A stretch of 64,000 bases of DNA from Dehalococcoidia bacterium (GTDB lineage Bacteria > Chloroflexota > Dehalococcoidia > Lucifugimonadales > Lucifugimonadaceae), in the NCBI GenBank assembly GCA_029936155.1, contig JAPYUK010000001.1, positions 1 through 64,000 on the forward strand, given 5' to 3'. Every line of letters starts with the position of its first letter. Position 1 is the stretch's first letter. The notes beneath the pieces are model-generated. The model saw nothing but the letters and a program-made list of their open reading frames with translations, ran no database searches and was not told where the DNA came from. A program made the position numbers and the translations under genes. Shown one piece after another: positions 46,518-56,479 of the stretch.

Positions 46518-47594
46518 CTAAGCAGTCGGCAACAATACGGGGCCTCGTGTTCGTACCGGATGAGGTGAGTCGAAGATCGATACACTCGGGATTGGGTCGC
46601 GAAGTTGCAGGTCGCCAATTGGGCTCATCGTCTCATTCAGATCCCGAACCTGATCCACTCCGGTCAACATCAACGTCACCCGAATATCTTGCCCCAGACC
46701 GACGTGGCGCTCACTGGAAACGTGAATCTCGCCTCGTCCGTCAATGCTGGTCCGCAACGCAGTTACGGCCTCTGCGACCTGACCGAGTGACAACCCGATG
46801 CCGCCATCGACGTGGATGACCGCGTTTTTCACGTCCAAGCTTTCGTTCTCAATGCCGTCCAAAGCACCAGCAACCGCAGATTTACCCGCATGTAAGCCAC
46901 TTGCCGATCCTGTGAGGATCAGTGATTTTCCCGCGTTTTCGAATGAAGAGCGAATAGTCTCGAACCGGTCGGCCGATGAACCGAGAGCCACCATGATCGC
47001 TTGAACCGTATCGGCGGTGTGTTTATCGGCCTCCCTGAACACATCATTCAAAGAAACACTGGCTCCACCAGGTTTTGAAAGTTCGCTGTTACTTGTTGTG
47101 ATCACTGCATCTGTGGATTTTTCCAGACGGGCGTGTGCAATTTTTGCCGACTGCTTGCGGAACCTACCTTCAAACTTGAACGGCATGTTGACCGCGGCGA
47201 TGGTCAGTGCGCCGGTACTCTTCGCCAGTTCGGCAACCAGCGGAGAAACAGCCGAGCCGGTTCCCCGTCCGAGGCCAGCCAGAATGACGACCACATCCGC
47301 GTGAGCCACGAAACGTTCAACCGTTCTTCTAACTGGTAGGAACTGGTCGATTGCGGCATCAATGTCGCCGCCACTTCCAAAACCGTTTCCAAAACTCAAG
47401 GTTTCAGTCAACCCGCTAAGCGTCTGTACCGCAGAGCCTGTGTCGATTCCGAGCAGCGAAAGTTGACGTGACTCAACGAACGCCGACTCGGCGACACTCC
47501 TAAGGGAAGAGCAGCCTGCCCCTCCAATTCCAATCACACGTACATCAAATTTCTTTTGTGCGCTTAGCTCTAAGAGTTTCATCATTTCGTCCAT
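46518..47594 (-). CDS. Divergent FtsZ/tubulin-family GTPase
   Basis: 358-residue FtsZ paralog. The N-terminus has VRVIGIGGAGCSSLRSV, matching the FtsZ T1 loop. The tubulin signature is AGLGRGTGSAVSPLVAEL (about residues 106-123) in place of the near-universal AGMGGGTGTGAAP, with Arg and Ala replacing glycines. The T7 region has Asp209 and Glu212 (ADRFE), where FtsZ has two aspartates. The usual C-terminal FtsA/ZipA-binding peptide is absent. It is therefore probably not the main division FtsZ but a specialised or regulatory filament protein. The upstream neighbour, 216 bases away and divergent, is an MmcB-like nuclease. Confidence 0.8.
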   Translation of the reverse strand: MDEMMKLLELSAQKKFDVRVIGIGGAGCSSLRSVAESAFVESRQLSLLGIDTGSAVQTLSGLTETLSFGNGFGSGGDIDAAIDQFLPVRRTVERFVAHADVVVILAGLGRGTGSAVSPLVAELAKSTGALTIAAVNMPFKFEGRFRKQSAKIAHARLEKSTDAVITTSNSELSKPGGASVSLNDVFREADKHTADTVQAIMVALGSSADRFETIRSSFENAGKSLILTGSASGLHAGKSAVAGALDGIENESLDVKNAVIHVDGGIGLSLGQVAEAVTALRTSIDGRGEIHVSSERHVGLGQDIRVTLMLTGVDQVRDLNETMSPIGDLQLRDPIPSVSIFDSPHPVRTRGPVLLPTA

Positions 47595-47810
47595 CCCCTT
47601 GCTTCTCGGTTTTTTGGGAATGGATTAGGTGGCTACATCCCTGACCGAGCTAATAAATTAGCACGTCTGTTCTAATAATTGGAAGGGGTATAGAACATTT
47701 ATTCCGAACAGTTGTACTAATTCACTCGTTTACAGGTAAGGTGTCAGTTAAGTTAGGAGTTTGTAATCGTCTGTGGGATGATCTGATTTCGGTCAAATCT
47801 AGAGGAAATC

Positions 47811-48530
47811 ATGCCCACTACTATCGAAACGCCTGCAGATTCAACTGCGTTTACAGAGTTCAAAAACGGCAACGAAACCGAGTTGACCTACTCGCTTAAA
47901 TGGGTGGCGTGGAAGTGGTTGTGGGATGTGGCTGGCTGCCGGTTGATTGCGTTCGAGGTGAGACTGGAGGGTCCGTTCGGGCGGATCGCCGATGTGGTAG
48001 GGCTTGGGCCTGAGAATCGAGTGTTCTTGATCGAGGTCAAGTCGAGTCGATCAGATTTGAAGCGAGATGACAACAATGATCGCACCCGCAAGAAACTGAT
48101 CGAAAAGTCAAAGTCACTCGACACTGCGGTCGTCCTTATTGAGACCGTTTTGGCGGATTCTCAGACGGCGGCCAGTTCGGGTTCGTCAATGAATCCACGA
48201 GCTGTGGCGATCGCTCAGGCGGACGTTCAGAACGTCGCTCACAAGTCTGAGTCGACTAAGAGTCGGATCGAAACGTTGTCAACGAAGTTCCATGACCCGG
48301 CATATCTGCGGTGTGCCGACTACCACTACATTATGGCTCCGCACCGGATGATACGAACTACTGAATTACCCGATCAGTGGGGGTTGCTCAACGGGGACAC
48401 CGAAATAGTTGTCGAGGCTCCGTTGAAGCAGGTTAAGCGGGTGACTCAGCATGTGCTGCGGGCGATCGCCCGGGCGAACACGCGGGATCTCATGAAGGCG
48501 TGTGAGGTTGAGGTTCAGCGGGTGAAGTGA
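47811..48530 (+). CDS. MmcB-like PD-(D/E)XK nuclease
   Basis: 239 residues. The nuclease core reads RIADVVGLGPENRVFLIEVK, giving the Asp...Glu-x-Lys triad, followed by SSRSDL. The ADVVGL and EVKSSRSDL context resembles MmcB, a DNA-repair protein of the Caulobacter damage response. The upstream region has degenerate GAAC-N4-GTTC-like sites (47693-47704), which could be LexA-like, but this is weak. It is divergent from the FtsZ-like gene. Confidence 0.7.
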   Translation: MPTTIETPADSTAFTEFKNGNETELTYSLKWVAWKWLWDVAGCRLIAFEVRLEGPFGRIADVVGLGPENRVFLIEVKSSRSDLKRDDNNDRTRKKLIEKSKSLDTAVVLIETVLADSQTAASSGSSMNPRAVAIAQADVQNVAHKSESTKSRIETLSTKFHDPAYLRCADYHYIMAPHRMIRTTELPDQWGLLNGDTEIVVEAPLKQVKRVTQHVLRAIARANTRDLMKACEVEVQRVK

Positions 48531-48579
48531 GGCGGAAGCGTTCAGGAGATTCTCAAATTCGTTCTTACTGAACGGCCGG

Positions 48580-48730
48580 ATTTCCCGAACGAGGTCATCG
48601 GAGCCGAGGCATCTCGATGGAAATAGCTAGATAGACGACTCGAGTATGCGTCGATTATGTGCGGTCTGCTAGCAAGTGATGTGTTGGCCGCGAGATTCCT
48701 CTACTCCGCTGGGCTGCGATCGGGAAATGG
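48580..48730. repeat. MITE-like dispersed element, copy 2
   Basis: Starts GATTTCCCGAACGAGGTCAT and ends CCTCTACTCCGCTGGGCTGC followed by GATCGGGAAATGG. Its left end matches copy 3 over about 30 bases with few changes. It lies between two genes and encodes nothing credible. Confidence 0.65.
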
Positions 48731-48809
48731 GTTGTATCTACTCAGTGGCACGATGCCACAACTTGTGCCGTTCTACAACTCTGGATGCGCGTCTATCGGA
48801 ATGTCGAAG

Positions 48810-49973
48810 CTACAGAATCTTCCGGAGGCGTTCGATTGCTTCTTGTAGATTTTCCTGCGAGTTGGCGAACGAGATACGAACGTAGCCGTCACCGAACACG
48901 CCGAATGCCGTACCAGCCAAAAGGGCCACGCCGGCTTCGTACATCGCCTTCTCCGCAAATTCTTTCGAGCTTAGTCCGGTACCAGTGATGTTCGGGAATG
49001 CGTAGAACGCTCCCTTAGGAGTTAGGCACGAAACGCCCGGAAGAGAGTTCAGCCCTTCGACCACGAGATCGCGGCGTTTGGTGAACTCTTTCATCATGAT
49101 TCCGACAGATTCCTGTGAACCCTCGAGTGCTGCAATACCCGCCATCTGAGTGTGTACTGATGTGCAGGAAACGCTATTGGTCATTAAGCGGGTGACAGGC
49201 TCGACAAGGAAGTCGGGGAAGACTCCGTAACCAAGCCTCCAACCGGTCATAGCGTAGCTTTTCGAGAAGCCATCAAGAATCACGGTGCGTTCACGCATGC
49301 CAGGGAATTTTGTAATAGATACGTGCTCGACGTCATCGCCGTAGTACATATCCTTGTAGATCTCATCAGCCATCACCGTGATGTCGTTTTCTACGGCCAT
49401 CTGCGCGATTTTCTCGAGATCAGATTCCGGGATCACGCTGCCGCACGGGTTGTTTGGCGAGTTGACGATCATCAACTTAGTGCGGGGAGAAATCAGCGAT
49501 CGCAGCTTGTCGATATCGGCGTTATAGCCGGTCTCTTCGTTCAGTTGCATAGGAACGGCAGTACCGCCCATATACTCGATCATCGACTCGTAGATCGGGA
49601 AACCGGGGTTCGGATAAATTACTTCGTCACCCTCTTCAACCAGCGCCATGATCGTGAAGAACATGACCGGCTTGCCACCGGGGGTTACGACCACGCTGTC
49701 GGGCGAAACGTCGTAGCCCTGACGCTCGGTCTGATGCCGTGCGATCGCCTCACGGATTTCGAGCTGGCCAGCGGATGCTCCGTAGTGGGTGAAGCCATCG
49801 TCGAGAGCCTTCTTTGCGGCGTCTCTGATGTGCTCAGGGGTGTCGAAATCGGGCTCGCCGATCTCGAGGTGAATGATCGATTTTCCCTGGCGCTCCAGTT
49901 CTTTGGCTTTCGCAAGGGTTTCGAACGCGGTTTCGGTACCCAGGTTTGCCTGTCGAGATGCGAGCTGTGTCAC
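48810..49973 (-). CDS. Class I/II aminotransferase (aspartate aminotransferase family)
   Basis: PLP-dependent aminotransferase, 387 residues. Signature segments are IHLEIGEPDFDTPEHI, NSPNNPCGSVIPES and the PLP lysine in LDGFSKSYAMTGWRLGY. The C-terminal domain holds the carboxylate-binding Arg region GDGYVRISFANS. It belongs to fold-type I, subgroup I-gamma like AspC of thermophiles. The substrate could be aspartate, alanine or others. Confidence 0.9.
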   Translation of the reverse strand: MTQLASRQANLGTETAFETLAKAKELERQGKSIIHLEIGEPDFDTPEHIRDAAKKALDDGFTHYGASAGQLEIREAIARHQTERQGYDVSPDSVVVTPGGKPVMFFTIMALVEEGDEVIYPNPGFPIYESMIEYMGGTAVPMQLNEETGYNADIDKLRSLISPRTKLMIVNSPNNPCGSVIPESDLEKIAQMAVENDITVMADEIYKDMYYGDDVEHVSITKFPGMRERTVILDGFSKSYAMTGWRLGYGVFPDFLVEPVTRLMTNSVSCTSVHTQMAGIAALEGSQESVGIMMKEFTKRRDLVVEGLNSLPGVSCLTPKGAFYAFPNITGTGLSSKEFAEKAMYEAGVALLAGTAFGVFGDGYVRISFANSQENLQEAIERLRKIL

Positions 49974-50233
49974 TGTGGCGCGGCCTATTCAACTATGTCG
50001 GGGCGAGTTCTAAAGCGTATTCACTGTGTGTTGATTGCGAAGCCGGTCGCCGCGAGGCGATTACGAATTTCGCAACAAGGTGAAAGTTTCCTCTCGCGCA
50101 GTAGGCATGTCAAGATTTGAAGTGGAGCAGTCTTGTCTGGCGCGTGACCATATTTACGATCATCATATGTAACCAGTTAAGACTTACCGCTATATCGACA
50201 CCCGAACACCGGTTATCGGAGCCTCAATTTCCT

Positions 50234-51004
50234 ATGCCACAGCTGCAGCAAAACAGAATGAAAAACCTGATCAAGTCGGGAAAACCGGCTTACGGGGTAT
50301 CGATCCAGTTCGCCTCTGCAGATCTTGTCGAGATGATCGGAGAGTTGGGATTCGACTGGGTGATGCTCGATGCCGAGCATGGTTCGATCACACCGGGCAA
50401 CATCGGTTCGATGATCATGGCAGCTGAGATTCGGGGTATTACTCCGATAGTCCGACCCGAGAACAACGATCCTGCGGTTATCAACAAGTACCTAGACCGA
50501 GGAGCGATGGGCGTTCAGGTGCCTCACGTAAACACCGCGGACGAGGCCAGAGCTGTAGTTAATGCGTGCCTGTACGACCCGCAAGGTTCGAGAGGTCTTG
50601 GCGGCGGAAGAATGGCCGACTTTGGCTGGGGTACGCCTACTACCGAATATGTGAAAGAGGCGAATCGGCAAATGCTCGTTTGCGTGCAGATTGAGGAATT
50701 CGCGGCGGTAGAGAATTTAGACGAGATCCTTGCAGTACCCGATATAGATGTGTTCTTCATCGGGCCGACCGATCTTGCGCAGTCGATGGGTCACCCCGGC
50801 AACAACGGGCATCCAGACGTGCAAAAAGTCATCGCTGAAATCTTCGACAAGATTCATGCCGCAGGCCACGCATCCGGAACGCCCAGCGCCGTTGAACAGG
50901 CCATCAAGAACACCGAAGCCGGTGTTCTGTACCACTACACCCACATCCCAACGTTCATGAGCGCCTACGGTCGGCAGTTCATGGAATCGGTGGGGCGGGT
51001 TTAG
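50234..51004 (+). CDS. HpcH/HpaI aldolase family protein
   Basis: 256 residues from ATG 50234 (the frame is open to 50117, but the extra hydrophobic residues do not match the family). Metal- and substrate-site segments are GFDWVMLDAEHGSITPGNIG, GAMGVQVPHVNTADEAR and FFIGPTDLAQSMGHPG. These are class II pyruvate-dependent aldolases cleaving 4-hydroxy-2-oxo acids. It precedes a methyltransferase gene by five bases. Exact substrate unknown. Confidence 0.9.
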   Translation: MPQLQQNRMKNLIKSGKPAYGVSIQFASADLVEMIGELGFDWVMLDAEHGSITPGNIGSMIMAAEIRGITPIVRPENNDPAVINKYLDRGAMGVQVPHVNTADEARAVVNACLYDPQGSRGLGGGRMADFGWGTPTTEYVKEANRQMLVCVQIEEFAAVENLDEILAVPDIDVFFIGPTDLAQSMGHPGNNGHPDVQKVIAEIFDKIHAAGHASGTPSAVEQAIKNTEAGVLYHYTHIPTFMSAYGRQFMESVGRV

Positions 51005-51008
51005 ACGC

Positions 51009-51788
51009 TTGACGATGGATTACGTGGCGTGGGCCGAGTGGTATGACATTTTTTACGCGGCGGCCGATCCGGGTGATGCCGAATTTTATCACGAGCTTTG
51101 CCGGGCGTCAGGTGGACCGATACTGGAGATCGGCATCGGTACTGGGCGCATTGCGTTACCCCTCGCTCAAGAAGGTATGGAGATCGTGGGGATCGATCTT
51201 TACGAGCCGATGCTGAAGGTCGCACAGCAGCGAGCGCTAGATGTTGCACCGCTCGATGGAAGCCTGGAGCTGATTCAGGCCGATATGCGGACCTTCGATT
51301 TGAAGCGGAAGTTCCCGGTGGTGACGATTCCGGCACGAACGCTGCTGCTTGCTACTTCCGAGAAGGAGCAGGTGCAGACGCTATGCTGCACCGTTCAGCA
51401 TCTAGATCAGGACGGAACGCTGGCATTCAACCTGTTCTATCCAGACCCCGAAATGCTGGCCGATGATCCAGATGAAGAGTTTCTACTTGAGGTCATCGAG
51501 AAGCCAGACGGTGGTCGATATGTGCTAACTGCGAGGAATCGCTTTGATCTTGAGAGCCAGATCAATCACGGTGTGCAGATCGCTGAAGAGTTAGATCCTG
51601 ATGGCGAGGTTCTGAGGCGACAAGAGCTTGAGGTGGTAGTTCGGTATCTCTATCCAGACCAGGTTCTAGCTTTGTGCGATCTGGTCGGGCTAGAGGTGAT
51701 CGACATGTGGGGTGACTTCGAGGGTGGCGAAGTGGACGAAAAGAACGATGAGATTGTGGTTGTAGCGAGGCACGCCGGGCCGGCTTGA
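51009..51788 (+). CDS. Class I SAM-dependent methyltransferase
   Basis: 259 residues. Motif I is ILEIGIGTGRIALPLAQEG, motif post-I is VGIDLYEPML, and a C-terminal acidic tail follows. The N-terminal DYVAWAEWYDIFYA is typical of small-molecule methyltransferases. Start TTG 51009 or ATG 51015. It is probably cotranscribed with the aldolase gene. Substrate unknown. Confidence 0.85.
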   Translation: MTMDYVAWAEWYDIFYAAADPGDAEFYHELCRASGGPILEIGIGTGRIALPLAQEGMEIVGIDLYEPMLKVAQQRALDVAPLDGSLELIQADMRTFDLKRKFPVVTIPARTLLLATSEKEQVQTLCCTVQHLDQDGTLAFNLFYPDPEMLADDPDEEFLLEVIEKPDGGRYVLTARNRFDLESQINHGVQIAEELDPDGEVLRRQELEVVVRYLYPDQVLALCDLVGLEVIDMWGDFEGGEVDEKNDEIVVVARHAGPA

Positions 51789-51802
51789 ACGGCCCGGCGA
51801 CG

Positions 51803-51938
51803 ATTTCCCGAGCGGAGTCATCGAAGCCGCGGGACCTGGCGGGGTCGCGTGTGTGCAAGCGTCTGCATCTGAGTCACCTCACTATTCGCCCAACCACCGC
51901 AGCTCCCTCTACTTCGCTTCGCTGCGATCGGGAAAGGG
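51803..51938. repeat. MITE-like dispersed element, copy 3
   Basis: Begins ATTTCCCGAGCGGAGTCATC and ends CTCTACTTCGCTTCGCTGCG followed by ATCGGGAAAGGGG. It is 136 bases long with inverted ends TTTCCCGA/TCGGGAAA and lies between two converging genes. Confidence 0.65.
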
Positions 51939-51948
51939 GATTTCACCG

Positions 51949-52914
51949 CTAAAACCCCGCCGTTTTGTCACAAATATTTTCGAGTGGTTTGCCGTCGGCG
52001 AACAGCCGTAGGTTTGCCTTGAAGGCCTGGCGGCGCATTTCGTATAGCTCCGGAGTGAGCGCTGAGGAGTGGGGTGTGAGAATGACATTCGGGAGCGTCC
52101 ACAATCGAGAGTCATCTGCCAACGGCTCGACAGCGGTCGCATCGAGCGCAGCGCCAGCGAGGTGGCCTGATTCAAGTGCATCGCACATTGCATCTTCATC
52201 GACAATCTCACCACGTGATATCACGATGATGTAGCTTCCTTCGGGCATCATGGCAATTCGTCGGGCGTCAATCGAATTTCGAGTGGTGTCGAGCACCGGA
52301 GCAGCGATAACGAGGAAGTTTGAGACACGCGCTAGATCGTCCAGCCGATCAAGTCCCCAACATTCACGCACGCTGGCAGGAACATTCGAAGGGGCTGGGT
52401 CGATAGCGAAAGTAATAGTACCGAACACTGCCACACGTTCTGCCACTGCCCTACCTATTGCGCCGAGTCCAAATATTCCTACCGTAGTTCCTGTGAGCTC
52501 AGTAATACGAGAAGCGTATTTTTCGGTGTCCCAGACCTTGTTTTGGCGATCTTCGAACGCTTCCTGAAAACGGTGGGTCAAGCCAACCATCGCTCCAACG
52601 ACATGATCACTCATCGATGTGACATGGGTGCCAGGGGCGTTGGTGATAGGCACGTCTGAATCAACGATGTTCTGGTAGGCGACTATCTTGTCGATTCCCA
52701 TGCCGGGGCAGGCGATCCACTTCAGCTGCTGAGCGGCTGCGAATGCATCGCCGCTCGGCCAGCCAAAAAACGCGTCGGCATCACGGATAACTTCGACGTG
52801 ATCAGCAGGATCGTACGCAACCACGAAATCTATATCAGGGAATGAATCGATAAGCTCATCGGCGTACTGAGTCCCAACGTGGTCAGTGCCTACTACAACT
52901 TTTAGATTCGCCAT
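51949..52914 (-). CDS. D-2-hydroxyacid dehydrogenase
   Basis: NAD-dependent reductase or dehydrogenase of 2-oxo/2-hydroxy acids, 321 residues from ATG 52914, with GAGG eight bases upstream. Rossmann motif GIFGLGAIGRAVAERV. The catalytic Arg lies in LVIAAPVLDTTRN-type context, the Glu in VISRGEIVDEDAM, and the His in LTPHSSALTPE. Next to the aldolase and methyltransferase it may belong to a catabolic island for oxo acids. Confidence 0.88.
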   Translation of the reverse strand: MANLKVVVGTDHVGTQYADELIDSFPDIDFVVAYDPADHVEVIRDADAFFGWPSGDAFAAAQQLKWIACPGMGIDKIVAYQNIVDSDVPITNAPGTHVTSMSDHVVGAMVGLTHRFQEAFEDRQNKVWDTEKYASRITELTGTTVGIFGLGAIGRAVAERVAVFGTITFAIDPAPSNVPASVRECWGLDRLDDLARVSNFLVIAAPVLDTTRNSIDARRIAMMPEGSYIIVISRGEIVDEDAMCDALESGHLAGAALDATAVEPLADDSRLWTLPNVILTPHSSALTPELYEMRRQAFKANLRLFADGKPLENICDKTAGF

Positions 52915-52977
52915 CTCGTGTTCCTCGGCTTGTTTTCTATGAGATGCGCATGGTGTCACAACAGGCATAATGCGCCA

Positions 52978-53646
52978 ATGGCCATCGCCGAAAATTCAAA
53001 CGAATATGAAAGATTCCAGCCCGGCGACCACATCGTTATGCGAAACGTGTTTGATGGTCGAGTCCAGACCGTGTTCGCATCGATCGTCATAGTCGACACA
53101 CCTGAACTAGTTGGAATCTGGATTCCACTTAGCGCACCGATCATGAATGGCGTATCCGACCCCAGCATTGATTTTGATACCGGCAAAGGCCATCTGAGCG
53201 CAGAATCCGTAGCAACAAAAGACTGGACGATGGTGCCAAGAACCTGGCACACGGCGGGGACGCTTCGTCTAAAAAATCCGCGTGCTATGTGGTCGCTCTG
53301 GGTTTTCTGGGACGAGGGGTTGGAGAACGTTCGGGGCTGGTACATCAATATTGACTCGCCGTATAAGCGAACACGGTTCGGCTTCGACACATGGGACATG
53401 TTTCTAGATGTTGTTGTGGAAGCCGATCGAAAATCGTGGCGCTACAAGGATGAGGATGAGTTTTCCGACGCCATTAAAGCCGGTCTGTTCACTGAACGTG
53501 AAGCCGAAGAAGTACGGGCCACTGCAGCACAAGCGTTAGAGATCATCAAGTCGAATCGCACACCGTTCGACAACGTGTGGGAGAAGTGGCGACCCGATCT
53601 GCTGTGGGAGATGCCGCAGCTACCGGACGACTGGGAGCGGGTTTAG
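52978..53646 (+). CDS. DUF402 (FomD-like) protein
   Basis: 223 residues from ATG 52978. The N-terminus is YERFQPGDHIVMRNVFDGRV. The DUF402 core has GWYINIDSPYKRTRFGFDTW, DMFLDVVVEAD and YKDEDEFSDAI, containing the acidic metal-binding residues of FomD-type nucleotide hydrolases. The C-terminus LPQLPDDWERV is shared with a broken copy just downstream. Confidence 0.85.
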   Translation: MAIAENSNEYERFQPGDHIVMRNVFDGRVQTVFASIVIVDTPELVGIWIPLSAPIMNGVSDPSIDFDTGKGHLSAESVATKDWTMVPRTWHTAGTLRLKNPRAMWSLWVFWDEGLENVRGWYINIDSPYKRTRFGFDTWDMFLDVVVEADRKSWRYKDEDEFSDAIKAGLFTEREAEEVRATAAQALEIIKSNRTPFDNVWEKWRPDLLWEMPQLPDDWERV

Positions 53647-53652
53647 ACACCT

Positions 53653-54283
53653 ATGGGCGAACCACGACGACACGAGCCCGGTGACCACATAACTTTTTGA
53701 TGGGTTTACGGCGGAAGAGTCAAAACCGCGGCTCCGATGATCGTAGCGAAGTACACGCCCCAGCTTCTCGGGCTCTGGATGCCCAAAGGTGCTCGTCTAA
53801 TGTCTGGATTGAACAATGGGATTCTCCATCTCACCGGCAAACAATTTGAAAATTTGGATTGGACGATGCATCAACGCGAATGGCAAGGAGAAGGATCACT
53901 TAGACTGAAAATTCCGGATTCTTTGTGGTCATTGAACGTGTTCTGGGAAGAAGGGATGGGCGAAGTGAAGGCTTGGCACATCAACATGGGCGCGCCAACT
54001 TCACACAGTCGGTTCAGATTTGACTCATCGAACATGTTCCTTGATGTCGTCGTTTCGCCCAATCGTCAGACCCGGCGTTACTAGGATGAGGTTGAATTCG
54101 CAGATGCCGTTGCGGCCGGAGTTATCGACGAGATCGCTGTTGGAGAGATCCGTACGGCTGCCGAAGCAGCTATTAAAGACGATCACTGAAAATCTAAAAC
54201 CGTTCGATGATTCTTGGACTGACTGGCGACCTGATCCAGCACGGGAGTTGCCGCAGCTGCCGGACGATTGGGAGCATGTCTGA
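53653..54283 (+). pseudogene. Second DUF402 copy, decayed
   Basis: Paralogous to the preceding gene from GDHI near the start to LPQLPDDWEHV at the end. It is interrupted by TGA (53698-53700), where the intact copy has Arg in the MRNVFDGRV region, and by TAG after RRY (54082-54084), where the intact copy has Lys. A frameshift near 54186 follows, after which ENLKPFDDSWTDWRPD continues. Three separate lesions make it a pseudogene from a tandem duplication. Confidence 0.85.
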
Positions 54284-54346
54284 TTTCGCCAGGCTGATGC
54301 ACCACTAAATGCTGAGATTAGGTGCGGGTCGCTGTAGAATTCGGGT

Positions 54347-56434
54347 ATGCCGAACACTGAAGGTCGATTCGAAATCGAAGCCAGCTTTAAACCCACGGGC
54401 GACCAGCCCGCGGCAATCCGCTCTATATCCGAGGGGTTGAACGAGAGTCTGAAGCACCAGACAGTTCTCGGTGTGACCGGTTCAGGCAAGACCTTCACGA
54501 TGGCGAAGATAGTTGAAGAGGTGCAGCGCCCTACTCTGGTTATTGCGCACAACAAGACGCTTGCTGCGCAGCTATCAGCAGAGTTTCAGGACTTCTTCCC
54601 GAACAACTCGGTTCAGTACTTCGTCAGCTACTACGACTACTACCAGCCGGAAGCCTATATCCCGCAGTCGGACACCTTTATTGAGAAGGAATCTGACGTC
54701 AACGAGGAGATCGATAGGCTCCGCCACGCGGCGACTCGTGCATTACTTACGCGGCGTGACACGTTGATCGTCGCAAGTGTTTCCTGCATTTACGGTCTAG
54801 GATCACCCGAAGAGTATCGCTCAGTTGTTTTGAACCTCCGAAAAGGCGAAGAACCCGGGCTGCGCAGGGTCGTTCGCAAGCTGATCGATATGTACTACGA
54901 GCGGAACGACATGGAGATGGTGCGCGGACGCTTCCGTCTGCGAGGCGACACTCTTGAGATTATGCCAGCCTACGAAGAGTTGGCCGTCCGTGTTCAGTTC
55001 TTTGGTGATGAAATTGAGCGAATCATCGAGCTAGACCCGCTTACAGGTGAGGTTCTGGCCGAGCTTGATCACATCGATATCTTCCCCGGCAAGCACTTCG
55101 TGACACCAGAAGACGAGATGAAAGACGCGCTCAAGGAGATCGAAGAGGAGTTGGGTGGTCGTCTAGATGTGCTGCGCTCCAGCGGAAAACTACTTGAGGC
55201 ACAACGGCTCGAACAGCGCACCAACTTCGATCTCGAAATGCTCCGCGAAACGGGCTCGTGCCCGGGTGTTGAGAACTATTCTCAACCGCTTGGAAGGCGA
55301 CCGCGTGGGTCCGCTCCATGGACTTTGTTGGACTACTTCCCTGACGACTTCCTGATGTTTATCGACGAGTCGCACATCACGTTGCCCCAGGTTCGAGGCA
55401 TGTACAAAGGCGACGTTGCTCGTAAAACCAACCTGGTTGACTACGGTTTCAGGCTGCCATCTGCGATGGACAACCGTCCGCTTGCGTTCGAGGAGTTCGA
55501 GGACCGCGTGAATCAGATTGTTTATGTATCGGCGACTCCGGGTCCATATGAGGACACGCACGAGGAACGCCGTGTAGAGCAGATCATTCGTCCTACCGGG
55601 CTGATCGATCCCGAGATCATCCTGCAGCCGTCAGAGGGCCAGATCGACGATCTTCTGGAGCGCATTCAGGCGACAACCAAGAAGAACGAGCGCGTACTTG
55701 TTACTACGCTGACGAAGAGGATGGCTGAGGAGCTTTCCGACTATCTGCGGGAACTAGGAGTTCGCGTTCAGTACTTGCACTCGGAGATCCAGACGATGGA
55801 GCGAACCGAGATTCTGCGTGACCTGAGACTCGGTATATACGACGTTGTGGTCGGCATTAATCTTTTGCGAGAGGGTCTCGATCTTCCAGAGGTTTCACTT
55901 GTGGCGATCCTCGATGCAGACAAAGAGGGTTACCTCCGATCCAGCACATCGCTTGTTCAGACAATCGGGCGAGCGGCACGCCACATCGAGGGCAAGGTGG
56001 TCATGTACGCCGACAAGGTCACTGCCTCGATGAAGTTTGCGATCGATGAGACGAATCGACGTCGAGAGATTCAGTCGGCTCACAACGACGCAAACTCAAT
56101 CGTCCCGAGGTCGATTGTTAAGGAAGTCCGAGATATTACTTCGCAAGCTAGACAGGTCGCCGAGACTAAAACGCCGCACGTCACCCCGACTGCTCTGCCG
56201 AAGAACGACCTTGTTCGCCTCGTGAAAGATCTCGAACGCCAGATGAAGAAGGCGGCACGAGATCTGGAGTTCGAGAAAGCTGCACTGCTGCGTGATCAGG
56301 TAGTTGATCTTCGCAAGGTGCTTGTCGATCTTGGCGACTCAGATGATGCGGTCGACCCGGAGCCAGACAAGTCAGTCGATCTGGCACCAACGGCCGAAGA
56401 CGGTGTGCCCGAGGAACTCGTGGGAGCGGACTAG
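54347..56434 (+). CDS. uvrB: Excinuclease ABC subunit B
   Basis: Nucleotide-excision repair helicase that loads UvrC at lesions. 695 residues. Walker [11 protein letters not shown]-type ([13 protein letters not shown]), beta-hairpin [24 protein letters not shown] box [12 protein letters not shown], and motif VI region QTIGRAARH. The C-terminal UVR domain ([20 protein letters not shown]) binds UvrC. Full family length with a short acidic tail. Confidence 0.97.
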   Translation: MPNTEGRFEIEASFKPTGDQPAAIRSISEGLNESLKHQTVLGVTGSGKTFTMAKIVEEVQRPTLVIAHNKTLAAQLSAEFQDFFPNNSVQYFVSYYDYYQPEAYIPQSDTFIEKESDVNEEIDRLRHAATRALLTRRDTLIVASVSCIYGLGSPEEYRSVVLNLRKGEEPGLRRVVRKLIDMYYERNDMEMVRGRFRLRGDTLEIMPAYEELAVRVQFFGDEIERIIELDPLTGEVLAELDHIDIFPGKHFVTPEDEMKDALKEIEEELGGRLDVLRSSGKLLEAQRLEQRTNFDLEMLRETGSCPGVENYSQPLGRRPRGSAPWTLLDYFPDDFLMFIDESHITLPQVRGMYKGDVARKTNLVDYGFRLPSAMDNRPLAFEEFEDRVNQIVYVSATPGPYEDTHEERRVEQIIRPTGLIDPEIILQPSEGQIDDLLERIQATTKKNERVLVTTLTKRMAEELSDYLRELGVRVQYLHSEIQTMERTEILRDLRLGIYDVVVGINLLREGLDLPEVSLVAILDADKEGYLRSSTSLVQTIGRAARHIEGKVVMYADKVTASMKFAIDETNRRREIQSAHNDANSIVPRSIVKEVRDITSQARQVAETKTPHVTPTALPKNDLVRLVKDLERQMKKAARDLEFEKAALLRDQVVDLRKVLVDLGDSDDAVDPEPDKSVDLAPTAEDGVPEELVGAD

Positions 56435-56479
56435 GTAGTGGTTAGGACTCCCCTTTACCGCCACTCAGCTTCGCCTCAT

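Noticed and set aside
48657-48848. 63-codon ORF between MmcB-like and aminotransferase genes
   Set aside because: It lies in a dispersed repeat and overlaps the antisense end of the aminotransferase; no protein-like features.
53698-53700. In-frame TGA in the second DUF402 copy as another selenocysteine
   Set aside because: The intact copy has Arg in that region, not Cys. A TAG and a frameshift follow in the same gene, so it is a pseudogene.
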